Position numbers and translations under genes: made by a program
Part shown: positions 9,927 to 18,590 of the stretch, piece after piece
How positions within the stretch are numbered: position 1 is the stretch's first letter
Layout of the letters: each line of letters opens with the position of its first letter
DNA from: Nocardia sp. XZ_19_385
GTDB lineage: Bacteria; Actinomycetota; Actinomycetes; Mycobacteriales; Mycobacteriaceae
Direction of reading: 5' to 3'
Length of the DNA: 64,000 bases
Assembly (NCBI RefSeq): GCF_015355755.1
Contig: NZ_JACVEE010000001.1
Coordinates: forward strand, 682,001-746,000
Notes under the pieces: model-generated
What the model was told of the DNA's origin: nothing
Seen by the model: the letters and a program-made list of their open reading frames with translations, nothing else
Database searches by the model: none

Positions 9927-11104
9927 TTGGGCTGGTTATTGCCGGACGCCTGCGACATCGCCGGGGCGGCCTGCGGCGGCTGCGGGATCTTCTGCGGTGC
10001 GGCGGAGTTGTTGCCCGCGGGCACGGCCGGAGCCGGAGCCGGAGCGGGCGCGGCGTTCGGAGCCACGGCATGCGGCGCGACCTGAGGCAGGCCGACGGTC
10101 TGCAGAATCCGCTTGATCACGTCGTCCGGGCTCACCTCGTCGGCGAGCGCGTCGTAGGACAGCACCAGACGGTGGCGCAGCACATCCGGGATGACCTCGA
10201 CGACGTCCTGCGGCACCACGTAGTCGCGGCCACGGATCAGCGCGACCGCGCGGGCGGCGGCGATGATGCCGAGGCTGGCGCGCGGGGAGGCGCCGTAGGC
10301 GATCCAGCTCGCCACATCGGGCATGCCGAATTCGGCCGGGGTGCGGGTCGCGGCGATCACGCGCACGACGTAGTCGACAAGCGCGTGGTGCACGAAAGTG
10401 CTGGCCGCGACCTTCTGCAGGCGGACCAGCTCTTCGGGGTCGAGGATCGCCTTGGCCTCCGGCGGGGTGACACCCATCCGGTAGATGATCTCGCGCTCTT
10501 CCTCGACCGACGGGTAGTCGACGACGACCTTGAACAGGAAGCGGTCGCGCTGCGCCTCGGGCAGCGCGTACACGCCCTCGCTCTCGATCGGGTTCTGCGT
10601 CGCCATCACCAGGAACGGATTCGGCATCGGGTAGGTCTTGCCGCCGATGGTGACATGCCGTTCGGCCATCACCTCGAGCAGCGCCGACTGCACCTTGGCG
10701 GGCGCGCGGTTGATTTCGTCGGCGAGCACGAAGTTCGCGACGACCGGGCCGAGCTCGGTGTCGAATTCTTCGCGGCCCTGCCGGTAGATGCGGGTACCGA
10801 CGAGGTCGGTGGGCACCAGGTCGGGGGTGAACTGCACCCGCGAGAACGAGCCGCCGACCACCTTCGCGAAGGTCTCCACCGCAAGGGTTTTCGCGATGCC
10901 GGGAACGCCCTCGAGCAGCACGTGGCCACGCGCGAGCACACCGACGAGCAACCGCTCGACCAGGCGATCCTGGCCCACGATCACCCGCTTGACCTCGTAG
11001 ATCGCCTTCTCCAGGGTCTGGACGTCACGTTCCAGGGTGCCCGACGGGGGCTCCGGCGCATCCTTCGCCAAGTTCGCCCCGCTCACACTGTCCGTCGAAG
11101 TCAC
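9923..11104 (-). CDS. moxR: MoxR-family AAA+ ATPase
   Basis: Chaperone-like AAA+ ATPase (Rv1479 type). Walker A is GVPGIAKT near residue 67, Walker B FVLADEINR, sensor 1 MATQNPIE, and the arginine-finger region PEAQRDRF follows. Residues after about 335 are an Ala/Pro-rich tail (AAPAPAPAPAVP) with no fold, longer than in many homologues. GTG 11104 has GGGG six nucleotides upstream; an ATG two codons earlier is also possible. It heads the moxR-DUF58-VWA unit. A much longer frame upstream has no ATPase sequence and was dismissed. Confidence 0.93.
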   Translation of the reverse strand: MTSTDSVSGANLAKDAPEPPSGTLERDVQTLEKAIYEVKRVIVGQDRLVERLLVGVLARGHVLLEGVPGIAKTLAVETFAKVVGGSFSRVQFTPDLVPTDLVGTRIYRQGREEFDTELGPVVANFVLADEINRAPAKVQSALLEVMAERHVTIGGKTYPMPNPFLVMATQNPIESEGVYALPEAQRDRFLFKVVVDYPSVEEEREIIYRMGVTPPEAKAILDPEELVRLQKVAASTFVHHALVDYVVRVIAATRTPAEFGMPDVASWIAYGASPRASLGIIAAARAVALIRGRDYVVPQDVVEVIPDVLRHRLVLSYDALADEVSPDDVIKRILQTVGLPQVAPHAVAPNAAPAPAPAPAVPAGNNSAAPQKIPQPPQAAPAMSQASGNNQPK

Positions 11105-11211
11105 CAACATCCCCGCTTTCGCTTTGGTCCTGTGCGTGCCGCACCAACTATTCCATTGAATGGCGGTACTTGCCGCAACCGGCTCCGCTATCACCGGAAT
11201 TCGTAATGTTT

Positions 11212-11817
11212 TCAGTCGAGCGCGAGACCGGAAATCAGCTGCTCCACGACGCCGCGAACCGCCACCGTGTCGGCGGCGATGTCCTCGGAATGGGCGAGAA
11301 TTTGGGCGCACTCGTCGAGTGCGCCCACGATGACCAATGCCAATGGGCGGACCGGCTGCCGACGCACTTGTTTCGCGTCGATGGCCGCGGCGAGCGCATC
11401 TTCCACCAGGCCGACGGTGTGCCGGACCTGGGTTTCGCGCCATTGCCGCCAGCCCAGCACCGCGGGCGCATCCAGCAAGGCGATGCGCTGCACGTCCGGC
11501 GCGGTCGAGGCTTGCAGGCAGGCCAGGCAGCCCACGATGAGACCGGAGAGCGGGTCGGGAGCCTGCGCCCGGTCGACGGCCGCGCTGATCGTGCCGACCA
11601 GGCTGCGTTCGAGGTCTTCGAAGACCGCCACGAACAGGTCGCGTTTGTCGGCGAATTGGTGGTAGAGCGCGCCGCGACTGACGCCCGCGGCCTCCGCCAC
11701 CGCGACCGTGCTCACCGCGCCATATCCGTGCCGGCCGAACAGTTTTCGCGCCGCGCGGATCACCGCGGCGCGTGTCGAGGCCGAGCGTTCGGCTTGGGTC
11801 CGGCGATCTGCGTTCAT
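11212..11817 (-). CDS. TetR-family regulator
   Basis: A 201-residue TetR/AcrR-type repressor. The N-terminal helix-turn-helix is clear: TRAAVIRAARKLFGRHGYGAVSTVAVAEAAGVSRGALYHQFADKRDLF (split here as helix 1, helix 2-3 and the YHQF end). The rest is a helical ligand domain. It is divergent from the SnoaL-like gene, and the 21-bp dyad at 11872-11892 between them is the likely operator for both promoters. It is the first gene of the block inserted between moxR and ripA. Confidence 0.9.
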   Translation of the reverse strand: MNADRRTQAERSASTRAAVIRAARKLFGRHGYGAVSTVAVAEAAGVSRGALYHQFADKRDLFVAVFEDLERSLVGTISAAVDRAQAPDPLSGLIVGCLACLQASTAPDVQRIALLDAPAVLGWRQWRETQVRHTVGLVEDALAAAIDAKQVRRQPVRPLALVIVGALDECAQILAHSEDIAADTVAVRGVVEQLISGLALD

Positions 11818-11871
11818 GGCGACGTCGAAGTCTATTGCACCTCTTGACCGGCACCGGCGCCATGCTGGAAC

Positions 11872-11892
11872 ATACAGTCAGCCTGTTTGTAT
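11872..11892. promoter_or_regulatory. TetR-type operator dyad
   Basis: A 21-bp imperfect palindrome centred on 11882: arms ATACAGTCAG and CTGTTTGTAT, with 8 of 10 positions symmetrical. It lies in the divergent spacer 18 nt before the SnoaL-like ATG, the usual shape and place for a TetR operator. Confidence 0.65.
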
Positions 11893-11909
11893 CTTAGAGA
11901 GATTCCGAT

Positions 11910-12302
11910 ATGTCCCAAGCCACCCAAGACCTCTTCGAGCGCTATCACGCCTGCTGGGCCGACCGCGATCCCGACCGCATCGCCGAAATGCACTCCCCCG
12001 ATTCGATATTCCACCTGCACTCCGGCGGCAAGCCCGCGCGCGGTCGCGACGAGATCCGCGCCTCCGCCGCGGACACCTTCGCCATGGTCCCCGACCTGAC
12101 CTTCAATCTGGTCAACCTGCGCGTCGGCGACGATTTCTGGACCGTCCAGTGGACGCTGTCCGGCACCTCGGCCGTCGGCAACGTCGTCGACGTGGACATC
12201 ATGGATCTGGTGCTGGTCGCCAACGGCGAGGTGCTGGAAAAGCACACCTACGTCGACGGAGTGGCCATGCAAGCAGCGCTGACCCCTTCGGCGAGCGCGT
12301 AA
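11910..12302 (+). CDS. SnoaL/NTF2-like protein
   Basis: A 130-residue cystatin/NTF2-fold protein. It opens with a helix (QATQDLFERYHACWADRDPDRIAEMHSPD in outline), the start pattern of SnoaL-like proteins, followed by GRDEIRA and alternating strands ending in VLVANGEVLEKHTYVD. Family members include polyketide cyclases, small isomerases and binding proteins, so the substrate cannot be inferred. It is the probable target of the divergent TetR regulator. No SD is evident close to ATG 11910; GAGAG lies 10 nt upstream. Confidence 0.85.
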   Translation: MSQATQDLFERYHACWADRDPDRIAEMHSPDSIFHLHSGGKPARGRDEIRASAADTFAMVPDLTFNLVNLRVGDDFWTVQWTLSGTSAVGNVVDVDIMDLVLVANGEVLEKHTYVDGVAMQAALTPSASA

Positions 12303-12312
12303 CTCGCCGAAG

Positions 12313-12344
12313 CGGTGGTAGGTGCGCCGCCGCATCTACCACCG
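12313..12344. terminator. Hairpin terminator between convergent genes
   Basis: CGGTGGTAG (12313-12321) pairs exactly with CTACCACCG (12336-12344); flanking TCGCC (12304-12308) and GGCGA (12345-12349) extend the stem after an internal bulge. It separates the convergent SnoaL-like and TetR genes. Confidence 0.65.
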
Positions 12345-12377
12345 GGCGAAGGCGCCACAAATCAGGCGGGCGAGCAC

Positions 12378-12959
12378 CTACCGGGCGATGAGACCGCCCA
12401 CAATTAAGTCGGCGAGCGCCGTGATCGCGACAGGTGCGGTGATCCGATCCGAGTTCAGCTCCCCGGCTATCGCTTCGGCCGCCCCGAGCACACCAACGCA
12501 GCGCAGCCTCAGCGCCTCGAGCCCGAGGGCCGAGTGCCGCATTAGCGCGTCGGCCATCAGTTCGGTGTAAGCGTCGAGCATTTCTCGTTGACTCGCCTCC
12601 ATCTCGCGACTCCCCTTCAGGGCGGCGGAGATCGCGGTGAATTCCGGCATGTCGGTGGCGCACGCGAAGTACGCGGCACTCATGACACCGGCGATCTCCT
12701 CAGGGGTATCCACGGCGTTCCGCAATGCCTCCGCCGTCGCCGAACGGTGCCGCTCCTCCAGCCGCTGATACAGCGCGAACAACAGACCAGGCCGAGTCCC
12801 GAAGTGGTCGTACACGATCGGCCTGCTCACACCAGCGGCCTCGGCAAGCGTCTGCAACGTCAGCTCGTCGGTGCTGCGGCCGCGCACGATCGCCATAGCG
12901 GTGTCGAGCAACTGTTCCCGCCGAGCCTGCTTGGACAGGCGCTGCGATGGTGTGGGCAT
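12378..12959 (-). CDS. TetR-family regulator
   Basis: A 193-residue TetR protein with HTH LQTLAEAAGVSRPIVYDHFG (about residues 34-53) and a helical C-terminal domain (TetR_C-like, GVLGAAEAIAGELNS). It is transcribed divergently from the NAD(P)-binding oxidoreductase gene. The spacer carries two identical-core dyads (12991-13017), strongly suggesting that it represses both itself and that gene. Confidence 0.9.
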   Translation of the reverse strand: MPTPSQRLSKQARREQLLDTAMAIVRGRSTDELTLQTLAEAAGVSRPIVYDHFGTRPGLLFALYQRLEERHRSATAEALRNAVDTPEEIAGVMSAAYFACATDMPEFTAISAALKGSREMEASQREMLDAYTELMADALMRHSALGLEALRLRCVGVLGAAEAIAGELNSDRITAPVAITALADLIVGGLIAR

Positions 12960-12988
12960 TCATCCTCCTTGCGCTTCCGCCCAAGTTT

Positions 12989-13019
12989 AGCTACAAAATG
13001 TAGGTTACAAAATGTAGCT
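12989..13019. promoter_or_regulatory. Tandem TetR operator
   Basis: Two 13-bp dyads, CTACAAAATGTAG (12991-13003) and TTACAAAATGTAG (13005-13017), lie 14 bp apart centre to centre. The outer arms AGCTACA (12989) and TGTAGCT (ending 13019) make the whole 31 bp symmetrical as well. It sits 26 nt before the oxidoreductase start and 30 nt before the TetR start. Confidence 0.75.
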
Positions 13020-13044
13020 TATTGCGCATCCGAGAGGACACACC

Positions 13045-14046
13045 GTGAACCAGTCGAAATCTGTTCTGATCATGGGCGGTTCGGGCCAAGCAGGTTCGGA
13101 CACAGCCGCCCTCCTACGCCGGTGGCACCCGGAATTGCCGCTGACCATCGCGGGCCGAAACCTCGACCGCGCCCAGCACGTCGCCGACCGCCTCGGCATC
13201 GCCGACGCGGTCACCATCGATCTGACGCGCGGCGATCTCGGCCTCCCGGACGACCGCGACTACTCGGCGGTCGTGGCAACCCTGTGGGACAGCCACCACA
13301 ACGGCCTGAGCTACGCACAGGACCACGGGTTGCCCTACCTCAGCATCTCCAGCGGCATGTTCGACATCGGACCGGAGGTCGTCGCGAGCGCCCAAAAAGC
13401 AAGCGCGGCACCGATTCTGGTAGCCAGCCACTACCTCGCAGGCCTCGCCGTCCTCGCAACCCTGGAGGCGGCCCGCGCATTCAACCAGATCGACTCCATC
13501 CGAATCGGCGCTGTACTGGATGAATTGGACGCCGGCGGCCCCGCAGGCCTGGCAGATCTGGAGCGCTGGACAACCGTCACCGCCGCCGGACTGATACGCC
13601 GCGACGGAGTCTTCACCTGGATCTCCGAATCCGAGGCACAAACCGAAGTCCCCAGCGCCGACGGCACCCTGCTCCCCGGCCAAAGCGTCGCCATCCTCGA
13701 CGTACCGAGCCTCGCGCTCGCAACGCGCGCCCCGAACGTCCGATTCGACTTGGCGATCGGCGAATCCACGAGCCGCCGCCGCGACAAACCCGCCTCCACC
13801 GAACTCCGGATCGACCTCGCCGGAACCAGTCCGGCAGGCACCCCACTCACCACGAGCCACTACCTGACGCACCCCGACGGCCAACGCCCTCTGACCGCGC
13901 TCGCCATCGCCCTGGGCGTCGAGCGAATGCTCGGCCTGCGCGGCGAAAAGGTACCTCCGGGCATCCACACCCCTGAGGCCCTGCACGATCCTTCCTATGT
14001 GACGGAAAAGATGGCAGAAATCGGTGCCATTTTCGCCCCGGCGTGA
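13045..14046 (+). CDS. Saccharopine dehydrogenase-like NAD(P)-binding oxidoreductase
   Basis: A 333-residue protein with an N-terminal Rossmann motif VLIMGGSGQAGSDTAALL (about residues 7-24), then AGRNLDRAQHVADRLG and a conserved second domain (SHYLAGLAVLATLE). Proteins of this group act on diverse carbonyl or imine substrates; the actual one is unknown. The absence of lysine-pathway neighbours argues against true saccharopine metabolism. Divergent TetR control is indicated by the tandem operator upstream. A relative of the same fold occurs at 35.1 kb. Confidence 0.82.
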   Translation: MNQSKSVLIMGGSGQAGSDTAALLRRWHPELPLTIAGRNLDRAQHVADRLGIADAVTIDLTRGDLGLPDDRDYSAVVATLWDSHHNGLSYAQDHGLPYLSISSGMFDIGPEVVASAQKASAAPILVASHYLAGLAVLATLEAARAFNQIDSIRIGAVLDELDAGGPAGLADLERWTTVTAAGLIRRDGVFTWISESEAQTEVPSADGTLLPGQSVAILDVPSLALATRAPNVRFDLAIGESTSRRRDKPASTELRIDLAGTSPAGTPLTTSHYLTHPDGQRPLTALAIALGVERMLGLRGEKVPPGIHTPEALHDPSYVTEKMAEIGAIFAPA

Positions 14047-14245
14047 ATTGCCCGCGCCCTTCTACGGCGCGTCGATGTCACCGGCAATCGAGGTAGTCGC
14101 CGTCTTGCAATGCTGGCTGTCGAGATGAACAGCTGGAAGATCAGCGAAGCCTGACCCGCACAGCAGTTCACAAGCGCGGTCCCTCACCCTGGTTCAGATC
14201 GCCTAAGATCAGGCCGAATACTGGACAGACCATCGGGGGGCCGCG

Positions 14246-14548
14246 ATGGCGGAACAGCTCAACGTCGACCCGGACGTATTGCGCGCGCTGGCAACGTCTA
14301 CGGATTCGGTGGCCGAGGCGCTGGGCGCGCTGGAGGTCAAGACCGCGGCGAACGCAGCGAGTAGCGCGCTGCCGGGGGCTGACCTGGCAGAACTGTGCAT
14401 CAGCTCCGGCGAGGTCACCGAAAGCGCCTACCGGCGAATGAGCAACCGCTGCCGCACGATCTCCGGGATCGCGAAGGGCAGCGCGAACGCGTTCGAGGTC
14501 AGCGACACCGAGTTCCAGCGCCGCCTCAACGAGTTGGGAGGGTCTTAG
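14246..14548 (+). CDS. EspC-like type VII secretion-associated protein
   Basis: A 100-residue helical protein of the EspC/ESX secretion-associated type (PF10824-like): LNVDPDVLRALATSTDSVAEALGALE at the N-terminus (written here in outline), a helical hairpin, and a polar C-terminus. Such small proteins are encoded directly before large type VII substrates and are thought to be secreted with them or to chaperone them. GGGGGG lies 7 nt before ATG 14246. The stop is immediately followed by the ATG of the toxin candidate (14549), so the pair must be cotranslated. Confidence 0.75.
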   Translation: MAEQLNVDPDVLRALATSTDSVAEALGALEVKTAANAASSALPGADLAELCISSGEVTESAYRRMSNRCRTISGIAKGSANAFEVSDTEFQRRLNELGGS

Positions 14549-16297
14549 ATGCCGACGCTATCGCAGCTCCAGCAATGGAAACCGGCGACCCTGACCGAGG
14601 CCGGCCAGCGCGTCAAGTCCCAGAACAACGAGTTCGTCTCTCAGATTGGCCGCCTGCGCAGCGACATCCAGGCCGCCCAGACCCACTGGAGCGGTGAGGC
14701 CTACTGGGCGGCCTACAACCGTATCGGCGAAGACCACACCGCGGGAACCCAACTCGCGCAGGAGGTCAACGAGCTGGCCGATGCGATGACGAACGGCGCG
14801 GCCACCGTCGCCAGCTACCGCGATGTCGTGCTGGCGAGGGTGGCCGATGCCACCGAGGCGGGGCTGGCCGTGGCCGACGACTGGGTCGTGAGGGTCGCCG
14901 GCGCGGCGACCGAGACTGATCGCGCCGCGCACCAGGGCCTCATCGATTCCGCCCGCAGCGAACTGGCCACGGCCACCGCCGATGTCACGCGCACGCTCGC
15001 CGCCCCGCGAGATGCGGTGCGCGAGCGCGGAACCCAGCTCGGTGACCACGCTCTGATCCTGAACAATCAGCCCACCATCACGGCCAAAGAGAAGTCGGTG
15101 CTCATCGAAACCACCGACGCCGACGACATTGTCAGCGTGGACACCGACCCGGCCACTGGTGCGGTGACGGTCACGGTCAACGGCGAAAAGCACACCTACA
15201 CAGGCGACCAAGCCGCCAACATCACCATCAAAACTAGGGGCGGAGAGGATCTGGTCACCGTCTCGGAAGGAACGACGGTCGGCATCAAAGTCGAAGGCGG
15301 GGACGGCAAAGACACCCTCACCGGGGGCAAAGGCCGCGACTACCTGGACGGCGGGGCGGGTGCGGACACCATCCACGGCGGTGATGGCAACGACGTCGTC
15401 TACGGCGGTGCCGACAACGACACCCTGTTCGGTGGCGCGGGTGACGACTACGTGGAAGGCGGTTCCGGCGACGACAAGATCGCCGGTCACGCCGGCAACG
15501 ATCAGCTCTCCGGCGGTCTGGGCAGCGACACCATCGAAGGCAATGAGGGCGATGACAAGATCTACGCGGGCGACGGCAAGGACACGGTGTCGGGCAGCGG
15601 GGTCAACACCGCAGCCAACAGCGCAGGCAACGACACCATCTACGCCCAGGACGGCGAGGACACCGTCAACCGGCACGGCGCGAACCCGACCGTGGTGAAC
15701 GTGGAGCTCACCGAAATCCCGTCCCAGATCGTTGTTTCCGGCAGCCCGGAGTTTCAGGAACGCGTGCGATCGGACCTGGAGTTCCTGCGCTCCTCCCCCA
15801 CCGGTCAGCAGATGCTGGCCAGCTTTGCCACCTCCGAGTACACCGTCACCATCGTCGAAGACCAGAACGGCCGGAACTCGGCGATGCCCGCGGACCGCTA
15901 CCCCATCTACTACGACGAGAACACCGGCACCAAGGGCAAGGGATCGAGCGCGACGGTGTTCTATGACCCCCGTATGACCAACTTCAATGCGGAGTACAGC
16001 CAGTACAGCTGGTCTCAGCCACCGCCCTCGGTCACCCTCTATCACGAACTCGCGCACGCCAACGACTTCACTCAGGGCACCTATCACGGCTCCTACTACA
16101 AGGGCACCGACACCGTGGACAGCAAAGACGGCAACCTTGCCAACGCCGAGCGGGTGGCGGTCGGCCTGCCGATCGACCACGACAACAACCCATCCACCCC
16201 CGAGCAGCTCGCGCCCGAACACTCCACCGCCCTGACCGAGAACGCTTTGCGCGCGGAACTCGGCCTACCGGCCCGCGAACACTACGACCACGAATGA
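14549..16297 (+). CDS. WxG-RTX-HExxH metalloprotease; type VII polymorphic toxin candidate
   Basis: A 582-residue modular protein. Residues 1-170 form an all-helical WXG100-like domain (WSG at 47-49 between helices), the delivery module of type VII toxins. Residues 175-245 are a beta linker. Residues 250-348 hold eleven RTX nonapeptides (GGxGxDxxx), which bind Ca2+ and fold outside the cell. The C-terminal domain has HELAH at 499-503 (zinc motif), E534 as a possible third ligand, and the ending TENALRAELGLPAREHY. That ending recalls the M91/NleD-type effector protease family. There is no Sec signal. The ATGA overlap with the next lipoprotein gene suggests a toxin-immunity pair. Confidence 0.8.
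   Translation: MPTLSQLQQWKPATLTEAGQRVKSQNNEFVSQIGRLRSDIQAAQTHWSGEAYWAAYNRIGEDHTAGTQLAQEVNELADAMTNGAATVASYRDVVLARVADATEAGLAVADDWVVRVAGAATETDRAAHQGLIDSARSELATATADVTRTLAAPRDAVRERGTQLGDHALILNNQPTITAKEKSVLIETTDADDIVSVDTDPATGAVTVTVNGEKHTYTGDQAANITIKTRGGEDLVTVSEGTTVGIKVEGGDGKDTLTGGKGRDYLDGGAGADTIHGGDGNDVVYGGADNDTLFGGAGDDYVEGGSGDDKIAGHAGNDQLSGGLGSDTIEGNEGDDKIYAGDGKDTVSGSGVNTAANSAGNDTIYAQDGEDTVNRHGANPTVVNVELTEIPSQIVVSGSPEFQERVRSDLEFLRSSPTGQQMLASFATSEYTVTIVEDQNGRNSAMPADRYPIYYDENTGTKGKGSSATVFYDPRMTNFNAEYSQYSWSQPPPSVTLYHELAHANDFTQGTYHGSYYKGTDTVDSKDGNLANAERVAVGLPIDHDNNPSTPEQLAPEHSTALTENALRAELGLPAREHYDHE
15296..15592 (+). repeat. RTX nonapeptide repeat array (11 units)
   Basis: Eleven 27-bp units encode GGxGxDxxx repeats, residues 250-348 of the toxin candidate, for example GGDGKDTLT, GGAGDDYVE and GGSGDDKIA. 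Units 8, 10 and 11 deviate at the first glycines. These are calcium-binding parallel beta-roll repeats. Confidence 0.9.
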
Positions 16298-16974
16298 GCA
16301 CCATCGGGCGCCGCGGACGAATCGGGACCGCCGTGCTGGCGGCGGCCGTGCTGGTGGGTGCGGGATGCGCGGGCGACGCGGATCCTGCGGCGAGCCCGGT
16401 CACCACCGAGATCCCGAATCCTCATCCGGCCGAATGCGAATCGGCGACGGTGGTCAGCCACAACGCCGGCCTCGAGCTGGACGCCGAGTTCGTGACGGGC
16501 ACCGACGCTCTGGTCATCCGCTTCCGCGTCACCAACCACCGGCGCGAACCGCTCTATCTTGCCGATCGGGTGCAGACCAGCGAGCTGGACCCGTCGCGGG
16601 CGTACAACCTGGTGCCACGCAGTGACCAGATCATCGAGATCAGCCGACGCTACTATCCGGCCGGCTACTGCCCAGCCGAAGCTCCGTTCACCCCACCTCG
16701 CCCCGAGGTAATTCGACTGGAACCCGGAGAGATTCTTACACAGGAGTTCTCGGTAGCGCTGCCCTTCGCGGTCAGCCACCCCTACGTCGGCGCCGCACAA
16801 TTCCTGACGCCGATGCCGGCACGGCCTTACCGGGTCGTGTTCTGCATCGGCGCCGTGCCGAGCAAGATTCCGGATCCACAGCCGACTTCGCAGGGCGCGC
16901 GGCCGGTGTATCAGGCGAAGGACTTCGATTACCGCGCGCAGACGACGGTGTGCAGCCCTCTCCAGGTCGTGTGA
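16294..16974 (+). CDS. Lipoprotein; candidate immunity protein
   Basis: A 226-residue exported protein with a basic N-terminus, hydrophobic stretch and lipobox LVGAGC (lipidated Cys at about 27), then a beta-rich domain (DALVIRFRVTNHRREPLYL) similar in layout to immunoglobulin-like folds. Two later cysteine residues could form a disulfide bond. Its ATG overlaps the toxin candidate's stop codon (ATGA), so expression is coupled. Location on the outer face of the membrane would suit protection against an extracellularly delivered metalloprotease. I do not recognise the family, so the immunity role is inference from context only. Confidence 0.75.
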   Translation: MSTIGRRGRIGTAVLAAAVLVGAGCAGDADPAASPVTTEIPNPHPAECESATVVSHNAGLELDAEFVTGTDALVIRFRVTNHRREPLYLADRVQTSELDPSRAYNLVPRSDQIIEISRRYYPAGYCPAEAPFTPPRPEVIRLEPGEILTQEFSVALPFAVSHPYVGAAQFLTPMPARPYRVVFCIGAVPSKIPDPQPTSQGARPVYQAKDFDYRAQTTVCSPLQVV

Positions 16975-17171
16975 CCCGGGCGAGAAGCTGGGGGTCTACG
17001 GGGGACCGTCGTTCGGCTCATGCGCGGCCGATATGTCGGAAACCAGGGGTTCGGTCGGATCAGGTGCTGGGGCGGCATTGGTGAGAGCCGGCGTCAATGG
17101 GGTTGTCCCGGTGCCTTATTGGGCCAGAGTCAGCAGAGATCGGTGCCGGGTCAGGAGCCACCGCCGGTGCG

Positions 17172-18590
17172 TCAGTTCACGAGGCGCACGGCGTAGGGCA
17201 TGATTCCGCCTTCGCGGACCGAGGTCACCTTGACGACGTCACCGGATTGGGGGGCTTCGACCATCTGGCCGTCACCCAGGTACAGCGCGACGTGGGCGGA
17301 ACCGTTTGCGCCCCAGAACAACATGTCGCCGCGCTGCCGGTCCTCGACGGGAACCCTTGTGCCCATCGTGTATTGGTAGCCGCTGTAGTGCGGGAGCGAC
17401 AGGCCGATGCCTGCGAAGGCGTAGATCATCAGGCCCGAGCAGTCGAAGCCGACTTTCTCGAAATCGCCGTGGGCGTCGGCGACGCCGCCGTCGCGGATGC
17501 CCAGGGTGGGGCCGTTTTCGTCGCCGCCGCCCCAGGCGTAGATGACGCCGAGTTGGGACAGGGCGCGGTCCACCACGATCTCGATCGCGGCGGAACCGCG
17601 GACCGACGGCTGACTCGGGCGGGACTTGCTGCGGCGGGGTGAGCCGTCGTCGTTGAGCGAGGTGTGCGGGCGGCTGCCTTCGGCGAGGGCGGCGGCGCGG
17701 TCCTGCGCCGCTTGGTCGCCGCCGGCGCGGGCGCGGGCCTCGGCGGCGGCGCGGCGCATGGCGGCGTCCTCGGCTTGGCGTCGCTCGTCCCACGCGACGA
17801 AGGCTTGGCGCTGGTCTTGCAGGCCAGCGACATTCGTGCGCGCTTGTTCCAGCCGGGCCTGGGCGGCGGAACGGTCGCGCTGTAGTTGATCGCGCCGCAC
17901 GGTCTGCTGTTCGAGTTCGGCCTTGGCGGCGGCGACGGCCTGTTCGGCGGCGAGCTTGGCCTGCTCGGCGGCGGCCGCGGCGGCGTCGGCTTCGGCTTTC
18001 GCCTGGCGCGCAACGGAGTTCTTGTTGCCCAGCTCGATCTGGGCCCGCCGTAGCTCGGTGAGCATCTGCTGTTTGTTCTTGCTGACCAGGCCGATGATCT
18101 GGGAGCGGTCGATGGCGTCGCCGGGGCTTTCCGCCCCCAGGTGGCTGAGCATCGAGTCCATGCCGGGCCGGGTGTAGGCCTGGGTGGCGAAGCTGTCGAA
18201 GTTCTTCCGCGCCTCGTCGACTTCGCTTGCGGCGCCGGCCAATTCCCCCTGGGTCTCTTGCACTCGGGCGGCGGCAACGTCGGCGGCTTCGCGGGCGATC
18301 TGCAGGTCGACCAGCGCCTTGTTGACGGCTTCGCGCCGGGCCGCCACCGCGGCGTCCAGTTCTTGCAGCTGCTGGTCGGCCGCGGCGACCTCGTTGATCA
18401 GCGCGCCGACCTCGCCGACGCGCGCCTCGACCTGGGCGCCCGCCTCGGCGATCTGGCCGTCGCTGGGATTGGGTGGTGCGGGCGGTACGGCTCTACCTGG
18501 TCCCGCCGTCGCGCAGACGACCGCACAGATCAGCAACCCGAGAGCGACCGACAGGGGACGTCGTTTAACGGGGTCGCCGTTCGTGCGCAT
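17172..18590 (-). CDS. ripA: NlpC/P60 peptidoglycan endopeptidase RipA
   Basis: Secreted D,L-endopeptidase that cleaves peptidoglycan stem peptides during daughter-cell separation. At 472 residues it equals M. tuberculosis RipA in length. A signal peptide (residues 1-34) is followed by a long Ala/Glu-rich coiled-coil to about residue 280, a low-complexity linker, and the NlpC/P60 domain with catalytic C384 (FDCSGL), H433 (AHVALYLG) and E445. The coiled-coil covers the autoinhibitory region of RipA. ATG 18590 follows AGGTGCG. The Rv1476-like gene lies upstream as in M. tuberculosis, but no ripB follows; unrelated genes occupy that place. Confidence 0.92.
   Translation of the reverse strand: MRTNGDPVKRRPLSVALGLLICAVVCATAGPGRAVPPAPPNPSDGQIAEAGAQVEARVGEVGALINEVAAADQQLQELDAAVAARREAVNKALVDLQIAREAADVAAARVQETQGELAGAASEVDEARKNFDSFATQAYTRPGMDSMLSHLGAESPGDAIDRSQIIGLVSKNKQQMLTELRRAQIELGNKNSVARQAKAEADAAAAAAEQAKLAAEQAVAAAKAELEQQTVRRDQLQRDRSAAQARLEQARTNVAGLQDQRQAFVAWDERRQAEDAAMRRAAAEARARAGGDQAAQDRAAALAEGSRPHTSLNDDGSPRRSKSRPSQPSVRGSAAIEIVVDRALSQLGVIYAWGGGDENGPTLGIRDGGVADAHGDFEKVGFDCSGLMIYAFAGIGLSLPHYSGYQYTMGTRVPVEDRQRGDMLFWGANGSAHVALYLGDGQMVEAPQSGDVVKVTSVREGGIMPYAVRLVN

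Noticed and set aside
14558..16222. Val-rich minus-strand frame opposite the RTX protein
   Set aside because: It is the complement of a repeat-rich coding sequence, and the plus-strand product has RTX and HExxH motifs.
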